The notes under the pieces: model-generated | Told to the model about the DNA's origin: nothing | The model's database searches: none | Seen by the model: the letters and a program-made list of their open reading frames with translations, nothing else | Origin: Strigomonas culicis | Taxonomy: Eukaryota > Euglenozoa > Kinetoplastea > Trypanosomatida > Trypanosomatidae | DNA: 64,000 nucleotides | Assembly: GCA_000482145.1 (NCBI GenBank) | Contig: AUXH01000014.1 | Location: forward strand, 1 to 64,000 | Reading direction: 5' to 3' | Shown here: piece after piece, positions 1-10,000 of the stretch | Layout: every line of letters starts with the position of its first letter | How positions within the stretch are numbered: the stretch's first letter is position 1 | Made by a program: the position numbers and the translations under genes

Positions 1-51
<51 letters not shown>
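1..51. repeat. (TC)n microsatellite
   Basis: An uninterrupted run of about 25 TC dinucleotides opens the window and probably continues to its left. Long pyrimidine runs are common in trypanosomatid spacers and can act as trans-splicing tracts, but no gene starts close downstream, so I assign no role. Confidence 0.95.
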
Positions 52-55
<4 letters not shown>

Positions 56-1220
56 CACATACTCTCTTGTATTATTTTGTCTTTTTTGCTCCTACACGAT
101 AGTTAAAGTTTGAGAGTTCCTTTTTAAGGATTTCAAATAAGAAGGATCAACAAAAAATTGGAAAAAGAAAAAAGAGTAGTGAATATCGAAAGGGAAAATT
201 CCTCTCGTGTGACTCCTTCTTTTCGGTTTTTCTCATTTTTAGCTCCTTTTATTATTCTTTACACAAACAGTTTCATAATTATTTAATTTACATTTTTTTG
301 TTTATTATCTCTTTTTCCCCGCCTGAAGTTTTTTTTTTTTAATTTGTGTCTGTTCCTTCTCTCAGCTGTAATAAAAAGTGGAGATTTCTGTACGTCGTCT
401 TAACTTTAACAACAAAAAAAAGCTGTTTGAAGGAAGCATACGGTAAAGAAGTAGAGTGAAAAAAGGAATAATATTTTTGGATAGGAACATAAAGATAAAA
501 AAAGAAGATAATAATAATAAAAGGTGAAGAAACTTTCTGTGTTTTCTTTTTTCTTTATTGTTTCACATTTCTCTTTTTTATTATTTTTTGTTTTTGTTAT
601 TGTTCGGATTTAGCTTCTTTTTTACCTTCTAATTATTCGGCAGCTAAGCACTAGTTACTTCTGTTTTCTTGTTTTCTTTCTCTTTCACCTTCTTTTGTAT
701 ATAAATCTGACACCTTTTTTTTTTCTAAGATTTGCTGTCGGGTGTTTCCCCCCTTTTTTTTTGTATAATCATTATCATTACTTTTGCCTGTGTGTTTTAT
801 TATTATTGATTTGTTTGTTTTCTCTTCGATTGTTTCTTCTTCTCTCATCTACAGCCGTAGGTTTTGAGAGTACCAACATCAGTCAACATCAGCACTAACA
901 GCAATAAACGTGAAAAAGAAGAGAGAAAAAAAAAAGAGGCGTCATAGGGAGTGTAATTAACGGGAAAACGATAAGAAAGAACGCCTTTAGTAATTGTCAA
1001 CAATCAAAAAAGAAAAGAAAAAGAGGTACATAACTTGTTTTTCTTCATCGTATAAAATTTTTATACTCAGAAGAAACAACGATATAGCAAGTCAGTAACT
1101 ATCAACATACCGAAAACAAAGGGGAAACAAAATTATATACATACATTTTGTAGTATATATATATATACATATAATCCTCAGTATAGTTGACTCTTTAAAA
1201 CTCAAAAAATTAATAATAAT

Positions 1221-1237
1221 ATTCTTTTTCCTCTAAG
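1221..1237 (+). promoter_or_regulatory. candidate trans-splice acceptor for the gene at 1313
   Basis: A short T/C tract (1221-1234) is followed by AG at 1236-1237, 75 bases before the start codon. The tract is weaker than those of later genes, so the site is tentative. The start codon sits in GCCACCATGG, a textbook strong initiation context. Confidence 0.4.
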
Positions 1238-1312
1238 AATAAAGCAAAACGAAAAAAAAAGGAATAACATTTATTTATTATTATAACGATCGTAGGATAA
1301 GCCATCGCCACC

Positions 1313-4300
1313 ATGGGTGCAGCACCATCACGAGAGTGCATCACTCTTTTTTCTTACTTTCGGGGGAGCTACGAAGTAGGTCTCATCCCACTCACAAAAC
1401 AGTACTTTGGCAATCCAGATCACGTTGACGCCTCCGAGTTGGCGGAGCGGGTCGTCTGCAGCTCCACTTCTTCCATCGCGCGGCAGTCGCCGGAGGATGT
1501 GGAGAAGACAAAGCGGACCATGTGGATCCTGCGGCAGCAACTCATCCAGATGCGCAAGGACCCGGCCGTGCTGTATGCCAACGGCCGCGACCGTGCGAAT
1601 ATGCTCGAGACGCTGAAGCACCACCTACACGAGCAGAGGGCGGCAGGGGAGGGGAAGACGGAGAGCGCCGCGCACGCGGACGCGGCGCCGCCCCTCGCGG
1701 ATGAGGCGCTGGAGCAGCTCCTGGGCACCCTCTTCTGGGACATGATGCCCCAGCCCAACTTCGATGCGGACGACCTCGATGCCTTCCTCGACCTGGTCGA
1801 CGGCGTGCTCTACGCGACGGACGAGGCGATGGTGACGGACCCCCGCTACACGCACCCCCCGGGACCGCGGCAGGCGGACGCGGCGGCCACCGACGCGGAG
1901 GGCGATAAGACGCTCCCGCCCTTCTTCATGCCCGTGCCGTGCGCCCTCTGCCTCGCCTACCCGGAGGGTAAGGAGAGGCAGGGGTGCTTCGAACTCGACG
2001 GCCGCAACGTGAACATCATCGGCTACTTCGGCCTCATGACGCGCGAGATGGAGCGTGCCTTCAAGGTGCAGAAGTACAGCGAGGAGGGAGAGGTGCCGCC
2101 GCCGCCGGAGGCTGGAGCAGGTAGCGACGACCCCACGGGCGCCGCGCCGACCACCGTGTACCTCGAGTGCGACCCGGAGGATCCGGCAGACGCGCAGACG
2201 CCCTTCCAGCTCGGCGGGGACTGCGAGCTGTTCCTTAACACAAACATCCTTACCTCCGCCGGCGACCGCACGCTCGAGCGGGTGCTGGTGCTCGCCGCGG
2301 TGATGCTGCGGCACCAGTTCCACACCGTCTACCGCCGCGTCATGATCGGGAAGAAGATCCAGCAGCAGCGCGAGCTGGAGCGCAGCATCGCGGCCGGCGA
2401 CTGGCGCCAGCTCGACCCGGCCGCGCCGCCCATGATGTGGGGCGACCTCATGCTGCGCAAGATCGAGAGCCAGCTACCCTTCGCGCTGCGCGCCGGCAAC
2501 CTGCCGCCGCTGCCGGTGCAGTCCTTCACACCCTATCCGTCCTACGACGGCGGCGACGGCGCGGCCGCCTACCCGCCGCCGCACCTGCGCCTCGGCGTTG
2601 TCAACCCGCTGCTGCAGGCGATGCAGAGCACACAGAGCCTGCTGAACAACAACAACCACAGCGGCAACAACCCTGCCATGGGCGGCCACGTGTCGGCCGA
2701 GTACCTGCCGCTGCTGACGAACCCGCAGGGGCCGCCGGTGATGGGGTTCACGCCGTCCGTGCCGCAGGCCCTTGCGCCGACGCTGGCGGAGGAGGACGCC
2801 ATCACGTGGGGGCTGTTCCACCGCCTCGACACCGTCGGCGTGCGCATCGAGGTTGCGAGCAACAACTATTCGTCGCTCAAGTCGCTGACCGAGAACTTCG
2901 CCTTTCTGCACTGTCAGGTCCTCATCGATCCCAACGAGGGTCACGTGGACTTCCGCCGCGTGCCACGGCAGACGGCGGAGCCCCCGTCCGCGCAGGCAAA
3001 GAGCGAGGAGAGCGTCGCCACGCCGACCAGCGCGACCGCGAGCCCGCCGCCGCTGGGGGAGAGGGAGCCGGAGGCAAAGCGCGGGCCGCACTACGTGCTG
3101 TCCCCCTCCTCCATCATCGTGCTGTCGCTGCAGCCGACCTACTTCCGCCAGGCCGCGCTGTGGGCCAGCTCGCTCTTCCACTACCCCGCTCCGCTACACG
3201 GCGGCAACTGGATCCAGTACAAGCTGAAGGACGAGTCGGAGCAGCTGCGGCTCATCCTGCAGAGCAAGGACACCCTCATCGCACTCTGGCGCCACCAGGA
3301 GGTCGAGCGCGCGGGGGCCTATCTCGGGCCCCGCACCGCCCGCGTTCTCGCGCACGTGCGCAGCCTGCAGGAAGAAACCGAGGCCGCGCGGAAGCTCTCC
3401 GTCGCGTACTGGGCCGAGCACCGCATCTACGAGAACGCGGACGGCCGCAAGTACGCGGTGCACCCGTCGCGGTACGGCACAATGCTCATCGGCGTCCGCG
3501 CGCACGCGCACAGCGGCGCCGCGGGGCCCAACAGCGCGCACAAGGAGGGCGGCAAGTCCGACGGCGGCGGCAGCGGGCACCACAAGGAGGGCGGAGCGGG
3601 CCACGGGTCGGGCAGCCACCGCTCGAGCCGCCTCGGCAGCAAGAAGAACAGCTACGAGAACCGTCTGAACGACCTCGCGCCGGCGGGCGGCATGCCGATG
3701 AATATGTTCCACATGAACAACAACGGCGGCCACCACAACATGCACTTGATGTCCCACCCTTTTAACGCCCCCATGATGGGCGGCGCCTTCAACGGCGGCG
3801 CGCCCATGAACATGAACCTCGGCGGTGGCAGTGGCGGTGGTGGCGGCGGGCTTGGCAACGGCAACAACGCCAACATGAACCAGCGCGCGGGCATGGGACC
3901 CTTCGGGTCCATGAACGTGCCGCCGTCCTTTCTCAGTGCGATGCAGAACAATAACGCCAGCCATGGCGTCAGCGGCGGCGGCCGCGGCATGGGTTTGGGC
4001 GACGGCAGTGGTATGGGCATGGCCGGTGGCATGAATTACAGCATGATGAGTATGAATATGAACAACAGCGGAAACAGCTTCCCGATGGGGTCGGGGACGG
4101 CGATGGTCTACAATCCCGCGACAGGCACGCTCATGCCACTCTCAGCGGCGAACTTGGCCGGGGGCCAGCCGCTGCCACAGCAGCAGCAGCAGCAGCAGCA
4201 AAAACCGCCGCAGCAGCAGCAGCAGCAATCACCGTTTCTCATGAACATCTCCGGTCCGTTGAACGGCGACGGGAATAATAACAATCCTACGAACAACAAC

Positions 4301-5461
4301 AACACGGCGAACGCTCCCTTCTTTCTGGGCCCTAACGCGAATCCTACCAACGCGAGTGGCAACAACAGCAATAATAATACTAATAATAACGCGGTCAACG
4401 CGCAGCAGACCATGTCGATGCTGCAAGCGAATCCACAGCTACTGTCAGCCTTTCAGGCAATGACGTTGCTGAACAATAATAATAACAACGGTGGTAACGG
4501 TACCGGCAGTACAGCTCCTTTTATGATGAGCTCCACCGCTGGTGGCAACAGCGGGGATAAGAATGCCCTCCTCGCCGCCGCACTGCAGAATCTCCAGCAG
4601 CAGCAGCAGCAACAACAACAGCAACAACAACAACAGGCGATGCCATTTATGCCTGCCCCCATCACGGTGCCACAGGGTGTCTCCGGTATGCACCACCAGC
4701 ATCAGAACAGCAGCATGAATGCCAGCATCGCGAACTGGTCCACCCAGTCGCAGCAGTCTTCCTCGCCGTTCGGCAGCCGTGTCCAGAGCAGCACCGCGGT
4801 GAGCAACTTATTCCCGAACGCAAACGCCTCAGGTTTGAATCTCTCCGCATTCAATAACAACAACAGCAATAATAATAATAATAATATGAATGCAATAGGT
4901 GGGGCTGCCGGCAATATGGTGTTCAACCTGCAGGATCTGCACAAACCGGACGGCGCCCTCTCCCCGAATGCGTCCCCCGCCGTGCTACTGGCCGACACGG
5001 CCCTCGGCGTGGTGACGCCGGACGACAGCAGCCACGTGCCGGTGCCGATGCACAAGGCAAGCATGAGCAACAGCAGCAACCCCTTCCACGTGGGGTCGCT
5101 GTGGTCGAGCGACACGCCGCCGCTGCCGATGGCCGCGGCCGGCCACGCGCCGCGCCGCGTGTCCGGCTCCGGCTACAACAGCATCGGTGACGCCTCCAGC
5201 AATGGCAACGTGTCTCCGCCGAGTGCGACCATGCCGCCGGTGAACGTGGTGCAGCACAACGGGCTCTATTACGCGCTGATCGACGGCCAGGCGGTGCCGC
5301 TGAACTTCGGCGCGCCGGGCGCCGGCGCCGGCACAGGCGGCATGGGGAACACCAATCTGAACCCACAGGCGGTGCCCTTCCAGAACAACATGCAGGGCAG
5401 CGGTACCACAAACAACAACAACAACAACAATAACAATCTGAGTACATTTGTGTTCCAATAA
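1313..5461 (+). CDS. Asn/Gln-rich protein with N-myristoylation-type N-terminus
   Basis: 1382 residues, function not recognised. The N-terminus MGAAPSREC has Gly2 and Ser6, the usual N-myristoylation signal, with Cys9 available for palmitoylation, so attachment to a membrane or the flagellum is plausible (inference). Residues 1 to about 760 are fairly complex sequence, acidic and helical in part, with a conserved look around 10-45 and 500-720, but I match no domain. From about 770 the protein is low complexity: Gly/His-rich, then Met/Asn/Gly-rich, then Asn and Gln runs including about 16 Gln near residue 1094, resembling prion-like domains of RNA-granule proteins. Two islands in the tail, YNPATGTLMPL and YYALIDGQAVPLNFG, look like short repeated motifs. 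The start is the first ATG after the candidate splice site. The Asn and Gln runs mix AAC/AAT and CAG/CAA codons, which argues for selection at the protein level rather than recent slippage alone. Confidence 0.85.
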   Translation: MGAAPSRECITLFSYFRGSYEVGLIPLTKQYFGNPDHVDASELAERVVCSSTSSIARQSPEDVEKTKRTMWILRQQLIQMRKDPAVLYANGRDRANMLETLKHHLHEQRAAGEGKTESAAHADAAPPLADEALEQLLGTLFWDMMPQPNFDADDLDAFLDLVDGVLYATDEAMVTDPRYTHPPGPRQADAAATDAEGDKTLPPFFMPVPCALCLAYPEGKERQGCFELDGRNVNIIGYFGLMTREMERAFKVQKYSEEGEVPPPPEAGAGSDDPTGAAPTTVYLECDPEDPADAQTPFQLGGDCELFLNTNILTSAGDRTLERVLVLAAVMLRHQFHTVYRRVMIGKKIQQQRELERSIAAGDWRQLDPAAPPMMWGDLMLRKIESQLPFALRAGNLPPLPVQSFTPYPSYDGGDGAAAYPPPHLRLGVVNPLLQAMQSTQSLLNNNNHSGNNPAMGGHVSAEYLPLLTNPQGPPVMGFTPSVPQALAPTLAEEDAITWGLFHRLDTVGVRIEVASNNYSSLKSLTENFAFLHCQVLIDPNEGHVDFRRVPRQTAEPPSAQAKSEESVATPTSATASPPPLGEREPEAKRGPHYVLSPSSIIVLSLQPTYFRQAALWASSLFHYPAPLHGGNWIQYKLKDESEQLRLILQSKDTLIALWRHQEVERAGAYLGPRTARVLAHVRSLQEETEAARKLSVAYWAEHRIYENADGRKYAVHPSRYGTMLIGVRAHAHSGAAGPNSAHKEGGKSDGGGSGHHKEGGAGHGSGSHRSSRLGSKKNSYENRLNDLAPAGGMPMNMFHMNNNGGHHNMHLMSHPFNAPMMGGAFNGGAPMNMNLGGGSGGGGGGLGNGNNANMNQRAGMGPFGSMNVPPSFLSAMQNNNASHGVSGGGRGMGLGDGSGMGMAGGMNYSMMSMNMNNSGNSFPMGSGTAMVYNPATGTLMPLSAANLAGGQPLPQQQQQQQQKPPQQQQQQSPFLMNISGPLNGDGNNNNPTNNNNTANAPFFLGPNANPTNASGNNSNNNTNNNAVNAQQTMSMLQANPQLLSAFQAMTLLNNNNNNGGNGTGSTAPFMMSSTAGGNSGDKNALLAAALQNLQQQQQQQQQQQQQQAMPFMPAPITVPQGVSGMHHQHQNSSMNASIANWSTQSQQSSSPFGSRVQSSTAVSNLFPNANASGLNLSAFNNNNSNNNNNNMNAIGGAAGNMVFNLQDLHKPDGALSPNASPAVLLADTALGVVTPDDSSHVPVPMHKASMSNSSNPFHVGSLWSSDTPPLPMAAAGHAPRRVSGSGYNSIGDASSNGNVSPPSATMPPVNVVQHNGLYYALIDGQAVPLNFGAPGAGAGTGGMGNTNLNPQAVPFQNNMQGSGTTNNNNNNNNNLSTFVFQ
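4590..4636 (+). repeat. poly-Gln (CAG/CAA) run inside coding sequence
   Basis: A trinucleotide run of mixed CAG and CAA codons encodes about 16 consecutive Gln in the N/Q-rich protein. A shorter interrupted Gln run lies at 4180-4228, and Asn runs at 4279-4310, 4367-4391 and 4852-4887 lie in the same tail. Confidence 0.9.
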
Positions 5462-5871
5462 GCGTGAAAAGAAGAAGGAGAAAGAAAAAAGAAATGAAGA
5501 AAAACACGTATGTGTGGAAGAAAGGCAAAAGAGAAACTAAAGAAAGGATACTCGGGTGGAACTTTTTTTCTTTTGAACATATATATATAGGATGCTATTA
5601 TTTTGTTATAGCTTTAAAATGGTAAGAGAAAAAGAAATGGTCCGATAAAAGAAAAATGATGTCAAAGACACTTTTTTCTCAAGTTGCTTCCAAACTGTCC
5701 GTAATAATATATTTTGGTTTCTCTTTTATCTGAAGACAACTCGAAACGTAATAGTACCCCCTGCGGCGCATCAAGCACAGTTGCTATTTTTTTTTTGTTC
5801 GTACTATTTTTTTTCGTTTCATTCCGTGATCATTCACATATACATACATACATACATTATTTATATGTATG

Positions 5872-5895
5872 TATATATATATATATATATATATA
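5872..5895. repeat. (TA)n microsatellite
   Basis: About twelve TA dinucleotides within the spacer, flanked by degenerate TATG/TACA repeats. Confidence 0.9.
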
Positions 5896-6962
5896 CATAT
5901 TCGTGTCCTTTGTTTTTTTAACGTATGTTCTCATGCTTAATATACTTCTGTGAGTTTCGTTGCGTACTATTTTTCGTTTTTTTTTCTCATATGTATTGAT
6001 TTCCATTTTGTTTGATTCTTTGAGACTGAGTTCGTTTATTTCGTTTTTTCACATTTACTATATATACATATATACATGCATACATTTGCATTTATACGCA
6101 TATGATTACATCCTGAATATGAAGAACTCTTTTCTTTTTTTTTTGGCCTTTGGTTAGTTTTTTTTTGTTGTGTGTGTGTGTCCTCCCTTTTATTTTTGTA
6201 TATATACATGTATATGTATGTGAGTGTATTTTTCACTTTTTTTTGCTTGTACCTCTTTTTCATTTGTCCTTTACAAAAAAAAATCAAAACAAATTGAAGA
6301 ATTGCTGATTCGTTGCATTTTTTTCCTTTTCATTTTAAAGTAGCAAATAACAAAAAAAGGCCTTTTTTGTTTAACTTAAAAGCATATGTCTAAGATTGAA
6401 TGACTACTACCATTAAAAGCTTAAATAAATTGTAATTTTTTTTTTGTTAGCTTCATGAATATATCGCAATGAGCTTCGTTTCTCTTAGTGGCTTATAATG
6501 ATAGTGCGACAGACGTTATGAAAAACAAAAATCTCTCTCTCCTCCCTCTTCTTCCTCCATATTTCTCTCCTTTTACACATAACAATTAAAGCATAGAAAA
6601 GAGTTGCTGTTCTAAGGCAGGATATTACTTTCCTCTAATTTGGTTACTTCTTTTGAAAGAAGAAAAGAAGAAAGACAAAAACGTGTACATCAGCATTGTA
6701 AATAACACTTCCTTTTTCTTTTGTTTTACTTTTTGTTTATCATTTCTTATTATTTGCTTTTCGTGTTGTACTTCAAAAAAAAAATTGTGTTGCTTGTAAT
6801 CATACAGTAGTAATTAGTTGTTCCTTTTTGTTTTATTTTGCATTCAAATACTGTGTACAAATACTATACATTTCAGTGTCTTTACGTTTCCCTTTTTGCT
6901 GTTGTTATTATTGGTTGTCGTTATTCCTCTGACAGTCAGTGTTTACTGTCCATTACTGGTGA

Positions 6963-6988
6963 CTTCTATTTTCCCTTTTTGTGTATAG
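6963..6988 (+). promoter_or_regulatory. trans-splice acceptor of the kinase gene
   Basis: The T/C-rich tract at 6963-6980 is followed by AG at 6987-6988. This gives a 36-base leader with no upstream ATG before the start at 7025. A second AG (7019-7020) lies five bases before the start. Confidence 0.6.
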
Positions 6989-7024
6989 TGCAGCCGTTCA
7001 CGCTCGTGCGCGATCTTCAGAGTT

Positions 7025-10000
7025 ATGCATCGTGCGGTGAGTCCCAACGCAACGCTGAGCTCCTTTGTGCGTGAGTCCAGCGACAGCGGCAGCGGCAGCA
7101 GCTCCTCCGACGAGGGCATCTTCAACGAAAATGTGAAGCTGCGCCGGCGCCGGCCGCAGCCCGCCGAGGCGCGCGTTGGCGCCGCCCCGCTGCCGACCCC
7201 ATCGCCGGTCGCGATAGCCCCTCCTTCGTCGGACGGCAGCAGTCCGCGCGAGCGCAGCGTCGCCGCCGCGGAGGAGCCCGCGCTGCTGCTGTCGCAGAAG
7301 CGCCGCTCCGTCCTGTTCGACGCCCCACTCAGCCTACACGAGCCGTCGGCGCCGCCGGGCCACTCCAGCCCCAGCTCGCTCAAGAGCTCCGGCGCGCGGC
7401 GCGCGGGCCACGGCGAGGACGACCCGCCGCACGCCAGCGCGGCCAGCGGGGGCAGCCACGCCGGCCGCCGCCACCCGCGGCAGGCATCGCAAGACGACGA
7501 GGCGGGGACGGAGCACCACAGCAGCGATGGAAGCAACCACCGCCGCCACCACCACCACTCCCCCGTGCGGCCCGAGCAGGACTTTGGCGCGAGCGGCGAC
7601 GGCAGGAGCACCGTCGGCTCCGTGAGCGCGGAGCACGGGGACCTGCGTCACAGCATGCTGAACGCGCGGCAGCTCAAAGCGAAGGAGATGGAGGACGAGC
7701 AGTACCTCAAGACGTTCAAGATCAACACCATCATCTCCCACCTGTCACTGCAGCTGCTGCAGCACAAGCCGGAGGACCACGTCGAGTTCGCGCGGCAGTG
7801 GCTGCTGCAGAGCCTCGAGACCAAGCACGCGCAGAAGAAGAAGCTGCGCAGGGTGCTGACGGAGGCGAACCCGCCGTACCACCCCAGCCCCGGCGGCGGC
7901 GACAGCAGCGGCGCCGGCGAGGACAACGGGAGCAGCGGGGCCACCTCGAGGATGGCAGGCAGCCTCGCCGGTATGAGCCTCGTCGAGCGCACGGGCCGGT
8001 CGGACACGACGGAGAAGGATCTGCTGCACGCCTCCTCCAGTGGACCCCACCCGTCGCTGCCGTCGGAGGGCGCGCACGTGCCCAGCACGGCCGCGGGAGG
8101 TTCGCTCGGGGAGCGCACGGAGGGGTCCGGCAACACCACGTCCATGTCCGCGTCGTTGACGGCCGGCGAGGCGCGGCGGCACCGCAAGGCGAAGAAGCGC
8201 GCCAAGAAGCGGGAGAAGGACGCGGCGGCGCCGGTGCAGCAGGTGCCGGAGCTCAAGGCGCGCGACGGCCCTCCCAGCCCCACCCTCGGCGGCGGCGCGG
8301 AGGGCGACCCCGTCCATGCGGTGGGCATGCCGAGCCACGGCACCACGCCGCGCGGGCCGCTGCGGGACTCGGCGGACTCCGACAAGGCGGACGCGCCGCA
8401 GCGCGGCAAGACGCCGCTGCATCCCTCCTCGGAGACGGATGGCGGCAGCAGCAGCAGCTCCGCGGACGAGGCCGGCTTCGTCGCCATGCGGGAGGTGACG
8501 CGGCAGAGCACCAGCGTCTCCACCTGGACGATGGAGGGGGGCGACGCGACGCCGATCGACCAGGGCAGCACCGCCACCAAGGCGCGGCGCGACTTACCCG
8601 TCGACCTGCTCCAGACCTGCCTGCCGCACTGCTACAGCTCCGAGGCGGTCGACACCTCCATCGACAACGGCGCGGCGAAGCAGGCGAGCACCAAGGGCAG
8701 CACCGGCGATGACGACACGGATGCCACCGGGCCGCAATCGCCCTTCAACACGACGACCGCCCTGCTCCTCGTGCGCTCCCCGACCGAGGCGGAGCTGCGC
8801 GCCGACCACGCGGCGGCCGCCACGCTGCCGCACGAAGAGGCGGCGGAGCCGTCACAGCAGGAGGCGCCGGAGCTCGACGTGGCTGCCATGTTCCCCGCCC
8901 TCGCGCACATGGTGACCCAGGAGGAGACGGACTTCGCCGTCTTCGCGCCTGTGATGTCCGTCGGCGGCGACGCGCGGGTGCCCAGCCACTCGCCGAAAGA
9001 CCAGAGCACGGTGAGTGCGCCGGCCGGCCTGAGCGTCGCCGACGGGCCCTCCTCCTTCTGGGCGCGCGACGGCAACAAGGGCGCCGCGTCGCCGCTGGAC
9101 CACAGCCACCCGCCGGCCGGCCCCGGCGCCGACGCAGCCACCGCCCCGCTGGCTGCCGTGAGCAAGGCGACCAAGGACAAGAACGCGCGCGGCGCCGATT
9201 TCTTCAGCCCCGTCGCCAACACGAGCTTCGGCTTCGGCACCGGCGTCTCCCACAACACGAGCTTCGCGCGCGTCAACCTGCATGCGCTGACGGAGGGGCT
9301 CGGCGGGCCGGTGGAGGGCGCGAGCAGCCGCGCGCGCTGGCGCACCGGCACCGGCCGCGTCGTCAGCCCGATGCGGCACGGGCCGGAGGAGGAGCGCAGC
9401 GCGAGCCCCATGTCGGAGTACAGCAAGACGGGGTCCATGCGCATGTACGAGGCGGGCGAGTTCCCCTCGCAGCCGGACTTGAACCTGTCGGCCCAGGCGG
9501 CCACGAACAGCCTCAGTCTGCGGGAGGGCTCGCCCATGCCGGATGCGCCCGTGCCGCACCACTCCGCGCTCGAGTCCGAGGGGTGCCGCGCGCGCGTGCT
9601 GGACCTCATGTCGCGGCTCACGACGAACCAGTTCCTCACCACGATGAACTTCCTGACGGAGCTCGTCGAGGGCGGCAACAAGAAGGAGGAGCACCCGCCG
9701 CCGGAGCCGCTCGGCTTTTCGGCGAGCACCCCGGTGCCCAGCGCCGCTGACATCTTCGCGGCGGGGGAGGCCTCCCTGTCGGCGCGCTCGGCCAACGTGG
9801 CGGCCATCATGCGGGACGCCCTCAGCCAGAGCGTGCTGCGCTCGATCCCGTCCGACCACGAGATCCCGCAGGGCTTCCGCGGCCTGCCCCCAGCGGACAG
9901 CCGGGCGGCCTCCGCACCGCCGATGGGCCCGTCCGTCTCCGCCGGCCCCGACGCCTCTCCTGTCTCGCGGGAGGTGACAGCGCGGGTCGCGCGCGCGCCC

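Larger units (their letters stand above)
1..1312. other. AT-rich spacer before the first gene
   Basis: About 1.3 kb of T-rich, A-rich and TA-rich sequence without a credible coding region. The longest open stretch (695-898, + strand) is only a translation of pyrimidine-rich DNA. It probably holds the 3' UTR of a gene left of the window, an intergenic segment and the long 5' leader of the gene at 1313. I see no tRNA or other recognisable RNA gene. Confidence 0.6.
5462..7024. other. AT-rich spacer, 1.56 kb
   Basis: The longest spacer in the window: T-rich runs, TA and TATG/TACA simple sequence (5840-5900, 6060-6110, 6195-6225) and poly-A/poly-T. The open stretches at 5714-5953, 5960-6157 and 6838-7074 are translations of T-rich DNA and not credible genes. 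It should contain the 3' UTR of the upstream gene and the acceptor of the kinase gene. No RNA gene was recognised. Confidence 0.6.

Noticed and set aside
1..1312. Strand-switch region or promoter at the left end
   Set aside because: No gene on the opposite strand is visible to its left, so the region cannot be told from an ordinary spacer.
2437..3765. 442-codon + strand frame overlapping the N/Q-rich gene
   Set aside because: Arg/Ala/Gly-rich low-complexity product, wholly inside the real gene in another frame.
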